Shown: positions 16,514 through 25,839, counted from the stretch's first letter. The stretch: DNA of 64,000 bases from Ravibacter arvi (GCF_039540405.1 NZ_BAABEY010000001.1:186001-250000), one strand, 5' to 3'. A program made the numbers and translations. Notes: generated by a model not told the origin, from the letters alone.

Positions 16514-18724
16514 ATGAAGTTACATATAGCCCTAATAATACTGATTCTATCAATACCTGCAGAAGGGGTCAATGCCCAAACTTCCTGGTTTGCAAGGGAT
16601 ACGCTTTCTGCTGTCTCAAAAGACGGGCGGTTGCTGAATAATCCGTGGGCCGGAGGCCTCAACGCCGTACAATACGGGAAAATGGATCTGAACGGCGATG
16701 ATGAGGAGGACCTGGTGGTATTTGACCGGACCACAAGCAAAATCAGCACCTTTCTGGCAGACAAGGCCCGCAGGATTTTCGTTCACCGTCCTGAATACGA
16801 GCTGCGTTTTCCTGCCGTGTTCAACTGGATGACGCTGGCCGACTACGATGGGGACGGCAAAAAAGAATTGTTCACGCATACCGCCCAGGGGGTAACTGTC
16901 TACCGTCAGCAGTCCGGCGGGGAGAAGGAATGGAGCTGGGAGAGAGTGGTTGAGTACCTTACGACCAGGGGGCTGTCCGGGAACCAGGTTAACCTCCAGG
17001 TGGCGGCTTCGGATATTCCGGCTATAGTGGATTTTGACAATGACGGAGACCTGGACATTATTTGCTTTGAAGGGGGCGGCGATTTTGTCGAGCTCAATCA
17101 GAATATGAGCATGGAGCGGTACGGCAACGCAGACCACCTGGAGTTTGTGCGCAACGGGTTGTGCTGGGGAGATTTCCGGAAGCACACTTGCGACGACTTT
17201 GTGTTCGGTGTTTCCTGCGGGGTCGAATCCGGCAAACCGGACAACGGCCGGGTCAAACATGCCGGTAATGCAATTTTGCTGCACGACCTGGATGGGGATG
17301 GTAGAAAAGATATGTTGCTTGGGAATGTCGACTGCGAGAATCTCAGTATCCTTTTCAATGAAGCAACCGGCATAGCTGCCCGTTTTACCGGGTACAAGTC
17401 GCTTTATCCGGTGAGCGAGCCGGCCGTTATGCCGGTTTTTCCTGCAGCATACCTGGAAGACGTAGACTTTGACGGGAAAAAAGATCTGCTCGTTTCGCCT
17501 AATGTGTATGGCAATGACAACCTGATGATGGATTTTGTTGCTTCGGGTTGGTATTACCGCAACGCCGGCACAGACGAGCGGCCGGATTTTCAATTGGTCC
17601 GCAAGGATTTCCTGCAGGCAGACATGGTTGATGTAGGGGAGAACGCGGCGGCGTCTTTTTTTGACCTGGACGGAGACGGACTGGTTGATATGCTGATCGG
17701 CAACCGCGGGCGCTACGAAGAGGAAGATTTCCGTGGAAGGCTCTATTTATACAAAAACAAGGGTACAAAGGAACAGCCGGTATTCGAATTACAAACCGAT
17801 GATTACCTGGCGTTGTCGGCGCAACCCGGACATACGGATCTACAACCGCAATGGATCGATGTCAATAAGGACGGTAAGCCAGATCTTACCTTGATCAGTA
17901 TAAAGGAGAGGAAGCTGCACCTGCGTTATTTCCTGAACCTCGGTGCGGCCGGGGGAACCGTACAATTGGGGGCAGGAACAGAGGTGGCGCTGCCGCACGA
18001 ACTGTCCGTATCGGACCGCGTGCATTTCTATGACTACGACCGCGACGGTGACCCTGATCTTGTAATAGGCGGAGTGCTGGGCAATGTAAGTCTTTATGAA
18101 AATACGGGAAGCGGCGCGTCGGCCCGGTTTGTACTTCGGGAATCTGCTTTGGGCGGGATCGGGCCGGGTTTTTCACGGCGTTATCAGTCCGTGGCCGTGA
18201 GCGACCTCAACCTCGACGGGAGACCGGATCTCGTGACTGTAGATCAGAGCGGGAAAATAAACGTGTATTACGACGGCAATTGGGGAAGCTGGGCAAAAAA
18301 AGATACTGCGGTAGTAGGGGAACCGGTATCCGGGCTTCCGTCAGCGCCGTCGCTCGGCAACCGGCTGCATCTCTCGGTGGGCGATCTTAACGGGGATGGT
18401 AAGACAGATATTGCTGTGGGAACGCTGGCCGGCGGGATTTCGCTGTTCCGGAACCTGCATCCGGGCAGTGTATTGGGCGTAGAGCCGGAATCGGATTTAC
18501 GGGTTTATCCCAATCCCGCTCAAAGCTCACTTTCCATGTCTGCCGTTTCGGGCGGAGAAGTCGCGATTTTTGATTTTCTTGGTAATCGCAGGTTTGCCGG
18601 GTATTTGCCTGCCGGATCAGTAGTCAAGGTGCCGCTAGCCGGATGGCAGGCAGGTGTGTATCTTGTGGTATTGTCCGGGAACGGGAAAAAGGAAACGCGA
18701 AAGGTGATTGTTCATCAGAGATAG
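16514..18724 (+). CDS. Secreted FG-GAP/VCBS repeat protein with type IX secretion sorting domain
   Basis: 736 residues from the ATG giving MKLHIALIILILSIPAEGVNA, a signal peptide; 33 further codons upstream are open but unlikely to be used. The body has at least eight VCBS/FG-GAP calcium-binding units of the form DxDGDGxxD (DYDGDGKKE, DFDNDGDLD, DLDGDGRKD, DVDFDGKKD, DLDGDGLVD, DVNKDGKPD, DYDRDGDPD, DLNGDGKTD), which should fold as a beta-propeller. The last 80 residues (LRVYPNPAQSSLSM... then GVYLVVLSGNGKKETRKVIV) are a type A type-IX-secretion C-terminal domain, so the protein is exported to the cell surface or released. The ligand or substrate is unknown, and no catalytic domain is visible. 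Confidence 0.88.
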   Translation: MKLHIALIILILSIPAEGVNAQTSWFARDTLSAVSKDGRLLNNPWAGGLNAVQYGKMDLNGDDEEDLVVFDRTTSKISTFLADKARRIFVHRPEYELRFPAVFNWMTLADYDGDGKKELFTHTAQGVTVYRQQSGGEKEWSWERVVEYLTTRGLSGNQVNLQVAASDIPAIVDFDNDGDLDIICFEGGGDFVELNQNMSMERYGNADHLEFVRNGLCWGDFRKHTCDDFVFGVSCGVESGKPDNGRVKHAGNAILLHDLDGDGRKDMLLGNVDCENLSILFNEATGIAARFTGYKSLYPVSEPAVMPVFPAAYLEDVDFDGKKDLLVSPNVYGNDNLMMDFVASGWYYRNAGTDERPDFQLVRKDFLQADMVDVGENAAASFFDLDGDGLVDMLIGNRGRYEEEDFRGRLYLYKNKGTKEQPVFELQTDDYLALSAQPGHTDLQPQWIDVNKDGKPDLTLISIKERKLHLRYFLNLGAAGGTVQLGAGTEVALPHELSVSDRVHFYDYDRDGDPDLVIGGVLGNVSLYENTGSGASARFVLRESALGGIGPGFSRRYQSVAVSDLNLDGRPDLVTVDQSGKINVYYDGNWGSWAKKDTAVVGEPVSGLPSAPSLGNRLHLSVGDLNGDGKTDIAVGTLAGGISLFRNLHPGSVLGVEPESDLRVYPNPAQSSLSMSAVSGGEVAIFDFLGNRRFAGYLPAGSVVKVPLAGWQAGVYLVVLSGNGKKETRKVIVHQR

Positions 18725-18736
18725 TTTGCGGCCTGG

Positions 18737-18815
18737 GGGCGTCATTCCGAGAAAGAAGTTTTTTTTCGAAAACACCTTGTAGCGGAGAAGACAAATAGAT
18801 GTTGTCAATGGAAGT
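18737..18815. repeat. End module of repeat array A
   Basis: This roughly 80-bp segment contains GTCATTCC, AAGAAGTTTTTTTT, AAAACACCTTG and GACAAATAGATGTTGT in order. The same series is found in reverse complement at 51181-51266 and, more degenerate, beside array B. It begins 13 bases after the FG-GAP gene stop. Confidence 0.7.
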
Positions 18816-18830
18816 CGCTACCACCCGGAC

Positions 18831-19467
18831 GGTCATCCTGAAGCGGAACGCAGTGGAGTCGAAGGATCTCCTGTTGGTACTAAAAAGCCCGTCGAAATGG
18901 ATTTGGTACCGGGAGCGGGAGATCCCTCCACTGCGGTCGGGATGACCCTCCGGTTGGAGCGGCGCGAAACCTGTTGTTGTCAATGGTAGCGCATCTGCCG
19001 GACGGTCATCCTGATCGGAGCGCAGCGGAGTCGAAGGATCTCCTGTTGGTACTAAAAGCCCGTTGAAATGGATTTGGTGCAGGGAGCGGGAGATCCCTCC
19101 ACTGCGGTCGGGATGACCCTCCGGTTGGAGCGGCGCGAAACCTGTTGTTGTCAATGGTAGCGCATCTGCCGGAGGTCATCCTGAAGCGGAGCGCAGCGGA
19201 GTCGAAGGATCTCCTGTTGGTACTAAAAGCCCGTTGAAATGGATTTGGTGCAGGGAGCGGGAGATCCCTCCACTGCGGTCGGGATGACCCTCCGGTTGGA
19301 GCGGCGCCAAACCTGTTGTTGTCAATGGTAGCGCCGTCTTCCGAGCACCGTCATTCCGAGCGGAACGCAGTGAAGCCGAGGAATCTCCTATTCAGAAGGA
19401 AAAAGCCCGTTTATAGAGGATTGGGTTTGGGAGAGGGAGATCCCTCCACTGCGGTCGGAATGACGGG
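18831..19467. repeat. Repeat array A: four tandem units of about 172 bp
   Basis: Units begin at 18831, 19004, 19174 and about 19348 (spacing 173, 170, 174). Each unit has a left arm (GGTCATCCTGAAGCGG...GTCGAAGGATCTCC), a loop of about 55 bases, and a right arm roughly complementary to the left (GGGAGATCCCTCC...GTCGGGATGACC). A linker containing TTGTTGTCAATGGTAGCGC joins consecutive units. Units 2 and 3 are almost identical; the fourth is diverged (GTCATTCCGAG...GGAATCTCC). It fills the convergent gap between the FG-GAP gene and the efflux operon. Open frames across it are by-products of the repetition. Confidence 0.9.
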
Positions 19468-19601
19468 GCCGACCGTTCATGCCGACCGTAGCAGTAGCCG
19501 GAATGACAGGGGCGAAAGCCACGAATTCCAGCGGTTCGCACTTCCGGCGATCTGATTTAAGAAAACAACAAATCCGTATATCGTAAATAATTGATTTTTA
19601 A

Positions 19602-19644
19602 TACAGAACTCACGAATAGCTAATTTTTATTCGTGCATTCTGTA
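19602..19644. repeat. Inverted repeat in the convergent intergenic region
   Basis: TACAGAA and TTCTGTA, then CACGAATA (19611-19618) and TATTCGTG (19628-19635), form a 7+8 bp stem with a symmetrical 2x2 internal loop and a 9-base AT loop. Possibly a bidirectional terminator; no flanking T-run. The rest of 19470-19700 shows no gene. Confidence 0.5.
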
Positions 19645-19710
19645 CAACAAACTTACAGATGCCTGATAATGGAACGCATGGCTTCTATTGAATGGGTGTC
19701 CAAAGATCAG

Positions 19711-19850
19711 CCTTCGACAGGCTCAGGCGCCGTCCGGCACCCGCCGTCCGGCACCCGCCGTCCGGATGGCGCCTGCCGGCAGGCGCCTGAGCTCGTCGAA
19801 GGCTACCTACCGGAGGCTGCCTGCCGGCAGGCGGGTGAGCCCGTCGAACC
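19711..19850. repeat. GC-rich palindromic element, second repeat type
   Basis: CCTTCGACAGGCTCAGGCG (from 19711) is nearly the reverse complement of CGCCTGAGCTCGTCGAAGG (ending 19802). Between them CGCCGTCCGG recurs three times at 14-base spacing. The perfect palindrome GCCTGCCGGCAGGC occurs twice (19771-19784 and 19819-19832), and a degenerate copy GGTGAGCCCGTCGAA follows. It resembles REP/BIME-type intergenic repeats and differs from array A. Confidence 0.7.
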
Positions 19851-19966
19851 CCTTTAACCCAATCTGCCGGATGTCTGATCCTCAACCAGGTCAAAAGCTA
19901 AGTGTTGTTTATTTAAATCAATGCACCAAACGTGCTTCTCTCGAATTCGTGGCCCCGTATCGCCGG

Positions 19967-21070
19967 TCAGTTCACTGTTTCAATGGCAATCGCGCTTTTG
20001 TTAGGAATTTCATCGCTGGCGACCTTCAGGATCACATCGCCCGGTTTCAGTTCGCCGAAAATCTGTACCTGCGAATCCGTGACGTCGCCGCGTTCAACGC
20101 TGACCCGCTCGGCAACGCCGTTTACTACGCGGATAACAAACGTCTGCTCCATGTTACTCAGAACAGATGTTTTAGGGACGAAAATACTTCCTTCACCCGA
20201 CTGCACCGGTAGCCTGGCCGAAACAAACATACCGGGCTTGAGCTTACGGTCCGGGTTCGAAATGTCGATTTCTATCATTTCGGAACGGGTATCCGGGCGC
20301 ACGCTATGCGAAATCCTGCTGATGTTCCCGCTGAATACCTGGTTTTGAAAGGTACGCACCGAGAACTGAACGTGCGCACCCGAACGTATATCGCCCAGGT
20401 AGGCTTCCGGAACGGCCAGACGGAGCCTCAGCCGGTCCAGTTGCTTGATTTTAAGCAGCGGGACGGAGTTTTGTCCGCCTGGTCCTACGAAAGCACCGGG
20501 TGAGAGGCGGCGGTCGGTGACTACGCCGGCAAACGGAGCCGTAATTTTTAGATAATCAACCAATTGCTTCACCGATTCGTAGTGCGCCTGCTCGGCCACC
20601 ACCATAAGGCTGTCGGACATAGCCTTCGACCAGAAAGTCTCCACATCCATTTCGGATATAGCGCCGGGGGTTTTCCGGGTCTTCAGAGCGCGCTGGTAGG
20701 TGGCGCGACTCGACTGGTACATAGCTTCGGCAGCTTTTACTTTGGAGAACGCTGCGGTCAGGTTGGCGATCAGCTCGGGAGCTTCCAGCTCCGCCAGTAG
20801 CTGGCCTTTGTTCACCCGGTCGCCTATATCGACGTGTATTTTGCTGATGTAACTGCTTACGCGCGGGAAAAGGTCGGTTTCGTAAAAACTTTCCAATTCG
20901 CCGGGGAGGTTGATTTCCCGTACTGGCTGTGCGCCTTTGATGGTGACAGCGGAATAGCGGAATTCGTCGTTTTTGCCGGCCTGTTCTTTCGCCAGGTTTT
21001 CTGCATGCTTTTTCGGGCCGCAGGAAGCCACTAGGAGGCCGGCGATTGCTACTGTTATGATTCGATGCAT
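19967..21070 (-). CDS. RND efflux periplasmic adaptor (membrane fusion protein), lipoprotein
   Basis: 367 residues from MHRIITVAIAGLLVASC, a lipoprotein signal with Cys17; an ATG four codons upstream (MSCP) is the alternative start. The chain has the HlyD/AcrA order: biotinyl-lipoyl half-motif (YISKIHVDIGDRVNKGQLLAEL), alpha-helical hairpin (about 100-170), second lipoyl half (LKITAPFAGVVTDRRLSPGAFV) and beta-barrel/membrane-proximal domains. It links the inner-membrane RND pump to the TolC-like channel. Last gene of the tolC-RND-adaptor operon, starting about 20 bp after the permease stop. Confidence 0.92.
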   Translation of the reverse strand: MHRIITVAIAGLLVASCGPKKHAENLAKEQAGKNDEFRYSAVTIKGAQPVREINLPGELESFYETDLFPRVSSYISKIHVDIGDRVNKGQLLAELEAPELIANLTAAFSKVKAAEAMYQSSRATYQRALKTRKTPGAISEMDVETFWSKAMSDSLMVVAEQAHYESVKQLVDYLKITAPFAGVVTDRRLSPGAFVGPGGQNSVPLLKIKQLDRLRLRLAVPEAYLGDIRSGAHVQFSVRTFQNQVFSGNISRISHSVRPDTRSEMIEIDISNPDRKLKPGMFVSARLPVQSGEGSIFVPKTSVLSNMEQTFVIRVVNGVAERVSVERGDVTDSQVQIFGELKPGDVILKVASDEIPNKSAIAIETVN

Positions 21071-21090
21071 GGGGCAGCTCATGGTTGCAA

Positions 21091-24000
21091 TTAATTAATG
21101 TGGTTGGAGATGGCGGCCGTTGACGGTTCCAGGTTTTCTGTTTCGAATTCGCGGCTGTCAGGATTGTCCGGGTCGAGGGACACCGAATCGAAGGATACTT
21201 TCTTCATAATGAGCGAGAACGCAATAGGCAGTATAAAAAGAGTGGCGCCGGTAGAGGCCAGCAACCCACCGATTACGGCACGCCCGAGCGGAGCTGTCTG
21301 TTCGCCGGTATCGCCAAATCCGCTTGCCATGGGCACCATCCCGATGGACATCGCGAGTGTCGTCATTAAAATGGGCCGGAGGCGAAGTCCGCCGGCTGTT
21401 CTGGCCGCCAGTGTGGCGTCGCGGTATTGCAGGCGCAGCGTTTCTGCGTTGGTGACAAGCAGCAACGCGTTGGCCACCGATACCCCTACTGACATGATGA
21501 TACCCATATAGGACTGCAGGTTTAGCGTCTGTCCTGTGAAATAAAGCAGGATCAGCGCGCCGGTCAGTACCGAAGGAATGGTAATCATAATGGTGCTGGC
21601 CAGCCGGAAGGATTGGTAGGTAGCAGACAGCAGCAGGAAAATCACGACTACGGCCAGCCCAAGCCCGAACTGGAGGCTTTCCAGTGTTTCTTTCAGAAGC
21701 TGTGCAATTCCCTCCACGGTTACGACACTTCCCCGCGGCGGTTCTCCGGCAGCCAATACTGCCTGATTAACCGCGGCGCTCGCCGATCCCAGGTCAACCT
21801 GGTGGATATTGGCGGTAATGGTCAGCATCCGCCGGGGGCCGCGGCGGTCATATTGCGCCGGTAAATTGCTGGTAGAAATCGAGGCTACGTCCCCCAGGGT
21901 GGGCCGAAGCTGCCCTTTCACAAGGGGAATCCCCTGGATGTCGGCAACGGAGCGCATGTGCTGGGGGGACATTTCTACCTGCACCTGGTAGGCAAAGCCT
22001 TTGTTCTGATCCAGCCAGAGATTCTTGGCGGTAAACCGGCTCGAGGATGTGGCGGCTACCAGTGACTTGGCGATTACATCTACTGAAAGCCCGAGCTGCG
22101 CGGCTCTTTGCCGGTCAATCTTGATCTGTACAGTGGGGTACCGCATGGGCTGTTTTACCCTGACGTCGCGCAGGTACGGAATTTTGTCGAGCTCTTTGAT
22201 GATTTTCTGGGCGAAAACCTGGTTTTCCCGGATATCTTTCCCGCCAATAACCACTTCGATAGGTGTGGAGGCGCCCTGGCTCATGATCTTTTCAGTGAGC
22301 TCTATGGGTTCGAAGGTAACCTTCATGTCAGGTTGTTCTTTCTGGATGCGCTGGCGGAGCTGGTCTTTCAGCAGATCAAGTGAGGCCAGCTCATAGTCAG
22401 GCGAAAGGCTCACCTGTAAAATGGCTTCGTGCGGTCCGGAGTTAAATACGTACAGCGCGCTGGTGCCGTAACTCGACGGCGTCATCCCCACATAAGCCGA
22501 CGTAATCGAGATGTTCTCATGGCCGACCAACTCGTCCAGCTGGCCCAGGATGTCTTTCACCCGTTCCTCCATCCGCTCTAGCCGGAGCCCTTCCGGCCCG
22601 ATCAAACGTACCTGGAATTGCTTGGCACGGTCCTGGCGCGGCATAAGGTCGGTTCCGATGGCCCAGAACAGGACGCCTACAAGCGAGAACATGGTCACGA
22701 GGTAGGCCGCTACCACCATTTTCCGGTGTTTCATCAGTCTCCCCACCGTCCGGGTGTAACCCTTCTGGACTTTGTCCATCAAGCTTTCTTTTTTCGTAGC
22801 TTCGGTATGGCCGTTGTGTGTTGCGGAATGCACGTGGTCTTTGAGCCACCAGTTACAAAGAATGGGTACAAGCGTTTGCGACAGGATAAATGATACGATG
22901 ATAGAAAAACCTACCGCAAGTGACAGCGGGAGAAACATGCCCTTGGGAATCCCGTTCATCATAAAAGCGGGAGCAAAAACCGCCAGGATGGCAATCGTAA
23001 TCAGAAGCAACGGGAAGCTCATTTCAGCCGACGCATCTTTGATAGCACGCGCCTTGGGTTTCCCCATTTCCAGGTGCTGGTGAATATTTTCGATCACCAC
23101 AGTAGATTGGTCTACGAGGATCCCGATTGCAAGGGCAAGACCCGACAATGTCATGATATTGATGGTCTGGCCCGTAAGCTGCAGCATTAATATGGATGAG
23201 AGAAGCGAGGCCGGAATGGTGAGAATCACTATGATGGAGCTTCGCAGGTCCCTCAGGAACAAAAATACCATCAAACCGGTAAGAATGGCGCCCAGGCCTC
23301 CTTCCACAGCCAAAGCGTGCACCGACTGCATGACGTATACCGATTGGTCAAACTCATAGGTAAGGTCCACATATTCGGGCAAAAGGTTTTTCATTTCGGG
23401 GAGCTTGGCTTTGAGCGCATTTACTACCGACATGGTGGAGGCATCGCCCGATTTTGAAACCGGAATATAGACAGAACGCTTGCCGTTGATAAGCGCATAT
23501 CCTACCGGAACGTCGGTAGCGTCTTCAACAGTAGCCACGTCGCGCATAACAACGGTAGGGCCTACACCCTGGCGGAGCGGAATGTTGAAAAAATCTTCTA
23601 CATTGTCCAGTACCGTGTTGCTGGGCGTCATCACCATAAAGTCGCCGATGCGGACGTTACCGGCAGGTGAAATTTTATTGTTTGCTACTACGGCCGCCAC
23701 GATTTCGTCGGGGGTGAGCTCGTAGCTTCTCATTTTGTCAGGGTCAACGCGAATGACTACGGTACGCTCATTGGAACCGAACGGGGAAGTAGCCACCCCG
23801 CCGGGGATTTGTGAGAACAGCGGCCTGATCCGAGAAGAGGCCAGGTCCTGTAATTCTGCCAGCGGCGCGCTTTTACTGCTGAAAATTAATTGGCCTACCG
23901 GGAGAGACGAGGCATCAAAGCGTACTACCGTAGGCGGTACCGTGCCGGGCGGAAGGTAGTTCATAACCCGGTTGACCTGGTTGGCCACCTCCCCGGCGAC

Positions 24001-24303
24001 CTGGGCCATGTTAACGTTTTCGTAAAAAGTACATTTTACCAGACAGGTTCCCTGGATGTTTTTAACCTCTACGTCCTTGATGCCTGACACATACAGCATT
24101 TGGTTTTGGTAACGGGTGGCCACGAATCCCTCCATCTGGCTTGCCGACATCCCGCCGTAAGGCTGCGAGATGTATATGGTGGGGAGGTTCAGGTTGGGGA
24201 ATATGTCGACCGGGATTCTGGTAAGCGCCAGCGATGCAAAAATTGCAACAGCGAACAGTGCCACTATAATGGCAATAGGCTTGTTTAAGGCTGTCTTTAA
24301 CAT
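21091..24303 (-). CDS. RND-family efflux permease with unusual proton-relay residues
   Basis: 1070 residues, the normal length for an AcrB-type inner-membrane trimeric pump: TM1 at the start (NKPIAIIVALFAVAIFASLAL), two large periplasmic loops, and TM blocks at about 330-490 and 880-1040. By alignment from memory with AcrB, TM4 reads GLALAIGILVDQSTVVIEN, so Asp407 is kept (Asp398) but Asp408 is Gln399. TM10 reads VGVSVANALLLV, so Lys940 is replaced by Ala944. The Arg971/Thr978 region (LRPILMTTLA) is intact. The heavy-metal-pump signature is absent. Substrate unknown. It lies between tolC-like and adaptor genes. Confidence 0.92.
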   Translation of the reverse strand: MLKTALNKPIAIIVALFAVAIFASLALTRIPVDIFPNLNLPTIYISQPYGGMSASQMEGFVATRYQNQMLYVSGIKDVEVKNIQGTCLVKCTFYENVNMAQVAGEVANQVNRVMNYLPPGTVPPTVVRFDASSLPVGQLIFSSKSAPLAELQDLASSRIRPLFSQIPGGVATSPFGSNERTVVIRVDPDKMRSYELTPDEIVAAVVANNKISPAGNVRIGDFMVMTPSNTVLDNVEDFFNIPLRQGVGPTVVMRDVATVEDATDVPVGYALINGKRSVYIPVSKSGDASTMSVVNALKAKLPEMKNLLPEYVDLTYEFDQSVYVMQSVHALAVEGGLGAILTGLMVFLFLRDLRSSIIVILTIPASLLSSILMLQLTGQTINIMTLSGLALAIGILVDQSTVVIENIHQHLEMGKPKARAIKDASAEMSFPLLLITIAILAVFAPAFMMNGIPKGMFLPLSLAVGFSIIVSFILSQTLVPILCNWWLKDHVHSATHNGHTEATKKESLMDKVQKGYTRTVGRLMKHRKMVVAAYLVTMFSLVGVLFWAIGTDLMPRQDRAKQFQVRLIGPEGLRLERMEERVKDILGQLDELVGHENISITSAYVGMTPSSYGTSALYVFNSGPHEAILQVSLSPDYELASLDLLKDQLRQRIQKEQPDMKVTFEPIELTEKIMSQGASTPIEVVIGGKDIRENQVFAQKIIKELDKIPYLRDVRVKQPMRYPTVQIKIDRQRAAQLGLSVDVIAKSLVAATSSSRFTAKNLWLDQNKGFAYQVQVEMSPQHMRSVADIQGIPLVKGQLRPTLGDVASISTSNLPAQYDRRGPRRMLTITANIHQVDLGSASAAVNQAVLAAGEPPRGSVVTVEGIAQLLKETLESLQFGLGLAVVVIFLLLSATYQSFRLASTIMITIPSVLTGALILLYFTGQTLNLQSYMGIIMSVGVSVANALLLVTNAETLRLQYRDATLAARTAGGLRLRPILMTTLAMSIGMVPMASGFGDTGEQTAPLGRAVIGGLLASTGATLFILPIAFSLIMKKVSFDSVSLDPDNPDSREFETENLEPSTAAISNHIN

Positions 24304-24312
24304 ATTTAATGG

Positions 24313-25740
24313 CTAATTTGAAATTTGGTCAAGGAAAACCGTAAAGTCGCCTTTTGCTGCAGATTTGACCAGCAGAGACCGCCAGACATTGTTGACTGAA
24401 ATGTAGTATTCCGCTTCCGCCTTGATATAGAGATCCGCCACCTGGGTAAGCAGGAGAATGTTTTCAAGCCCGCTCTCATAACGTGCTTTGGACTGCGCGT
24501 AGGCCTGTTTGGCTGCGTTGAGGAGTGTCGGGGTTTTCTGAACGGATTGATAGGCCAGGTTAAACTGGATATCCGAATTTCTGAGGTCGGCCTTGGTTTT
24601 CAGCAGGGTGGCGTTGTAGGCTTCCTGTGCGGCAATAAACCGGTAATGCTGCGCCGAGATCTGCCTCCGGGTTTGAAATGCCCGCGTCGGAAACCAAACC
24701 AGGGTGGCGCCCATGGCATAATTAAAGGCGCGAAGCCCAAGTCCTGAAAGTGACGATGAAATGTAAAAATCGCCTTCCGGTCCCGGCCTTTCCTTAATAC
24801 CGGAACCGCGGCCCCAGAACGCCCCCATCAGGTGAAGTTCCGGCATTACGCCGAGACGCGCCCGCTTCATTTCACTTTCAACAGCCTTTTGGCGGGCCAG
24901 CAGGGTAAGCACATGCGGATGTTTTTCGGGTTCGCTGCTCGCAAAGTTGAAATCCGGAGGCAGCTTCGAATAGAAATTCATGGTGTCGATATCCAGTTCC
25001 CTGCCTGGTTCACCGATAAGTTCGCAGAGCAGTTCCTGGTATTTTTTCACCCGGGCCTGGCTTTCCATCCATTGCAGCAGTGCTTTGGTCGACTCTGCGA
25101 TTGCAATCGAGCTGTCGATACCCGCTTTCAGGCCGGAATTGGCATTGGCGCGGGTTACCGACAGGATATCCTCGTTGCGCCTGAGATTACGTTCCTGTAT
25201 GCGCGCGTATTTCTGTGCATTCAGCGCCAGCAGGTACACGTCGGCCACTCTGACCTGGTGTTCAAAAAGTTCCTGCTCGTAAAGCTGGTTGGCAACGTCC
25301 TGCCGCGATACGCCAATCGACCGGTCGCTTGCCTTGCGCCCGAAAGTGAAAGCCTGCCAGTCTACCATTGAGACAGCGGAAGAGGTCCATGCCGGCTGCC
25401 AGTTGAACTCATTTGTTTTGATAGAGCCACTAAGGCCGGGTAATAACCCCTCGTACCCGAGATTGACACCTCTTACCTGGTTGGATGTTCCAAAGAGCGC
25501 CTGCGCCTGGATACCCGCTTTGGGCAGATAGCCGGCCATCATTGCGCGCAGCTCTTCGCCGGCTGCCTGTTTCTCGGCAACACGTTTTTTTAGCGTCGGG
25601 TAGTTGTTCCGGGCTTTTTCCAGGGCTTCCGGGAGATCGATTGACAGAATGTCCTCTGATTGCTGGGCGTAGCTTTGAAGAGGGGTGAGGACGATAAACG
25701 AAAGGGTGAAAAAAAGTGCTGCTTCTAATCCTCGTAACAT
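24313..25740 (-). CDS. TolC-family outer-membrane efflux channel
   Basis: 475 residues with a signal peptide (LEAALFFTLSFIVLTPLQSYAQ). It is mostly long amphipathic helices in two structurally similar halves, as in OEP/TolC proteins, for example IDLPEALEKARNNYPTLKKR at the start and SKARYESGLENILLLTQVAD near the end. It forms the outer-membrane exit duct for the tripartite pump. First gene of the efflux operon, ending 9 bp before the permease start. A set of phased direct repeats precedes it, and the two-component regulator genes lie immediately upstream. Confidence 0.92.
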   Translation of the reverse strand: MLRGLEAALFFTLSFIVLTPLQSYAQQSEDILSIDLPEALEKARNNYPTLKKRVAEKQAAGEELRAMMAGYLPKAGIQAQALFGTSNQVRGVNLGYEGLLPGLSGSIKTNEFNWQPAWTSSAVSMVDWQAFTFGRKASDRSIGVSRQDVANQLYEQELFEHQVRVADVYLLALNAQKYARIQERNLRRNEDILSVTRANANSGLKAGIDSSIAIAESTKALLQWMESQARVKKYQELLCELIGEPGRELDIDTMNFYSKLPPDFNFASSEPEKHPHVLTLLARQKAVESEMKRARLGVMPELHLMGAFWGRGSGIKERPGPEGDFYISSSLSGLGLRAFNYAMGATLVWFPTRAFQTRRQISAQHYRFIAAQEAYNATLLKTKADLRNSDIQFNLAYQSVQKTPTLLNAAKQAYAQSKARYESGLENILLLTQVADLYIKAEAEYYISVNNVWRSLLVKSAAKGDFTVFLDQISN

Positions 25741-25773
25741 AATCCGCGTTAAGTACCTTGTAATGGAATGCCT

Positions 25774-25839
25774 GCAAGTTACTTTCGCCTTATTAGGATA
25801 GGATTAGTCCGGGATTAGATTTTTCTTTACCTGGATTAG
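25774..25839 (-). promoter_or_regulatory. Candidate response-regulator operator: phased GGATTAG half-sites before tolC
   Basis: On the plus strand GGATTAG occurs exactly at 25801-25807, 25812-25818 and 25833-25839, with a weaker TTATTAG at 25790-25796. The steps are 11, 11 and 21 bases, one, one and two helical turns, so all sites face the same side of the DNA, as OmpR-family dimers require. A partial -7 element TAACTTGC (minus, 25781-25774) lies directly downstream. Confidence 0.6.

Noticed and set aside
16616..17593. A 325-codon frame on the minus strand
   Set aside because: Antisense to the FG-GAP gene, whose DGDG-rich coding sequence leaves the opposite strand open.
18624..19154. A 176-codon frame on the minus strand
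   Set aside because: It covers repeat array A and the tail of the FG-GAP gene in antisense, with no domain or signal.
18831..19467. Tandem repeats as a CRISPR array
   Set aside because: Units are 170-174 bp, palindromic over most of their length, with conserved linkers instead of unique 30-40-bp spacers, and no cas genes are near.
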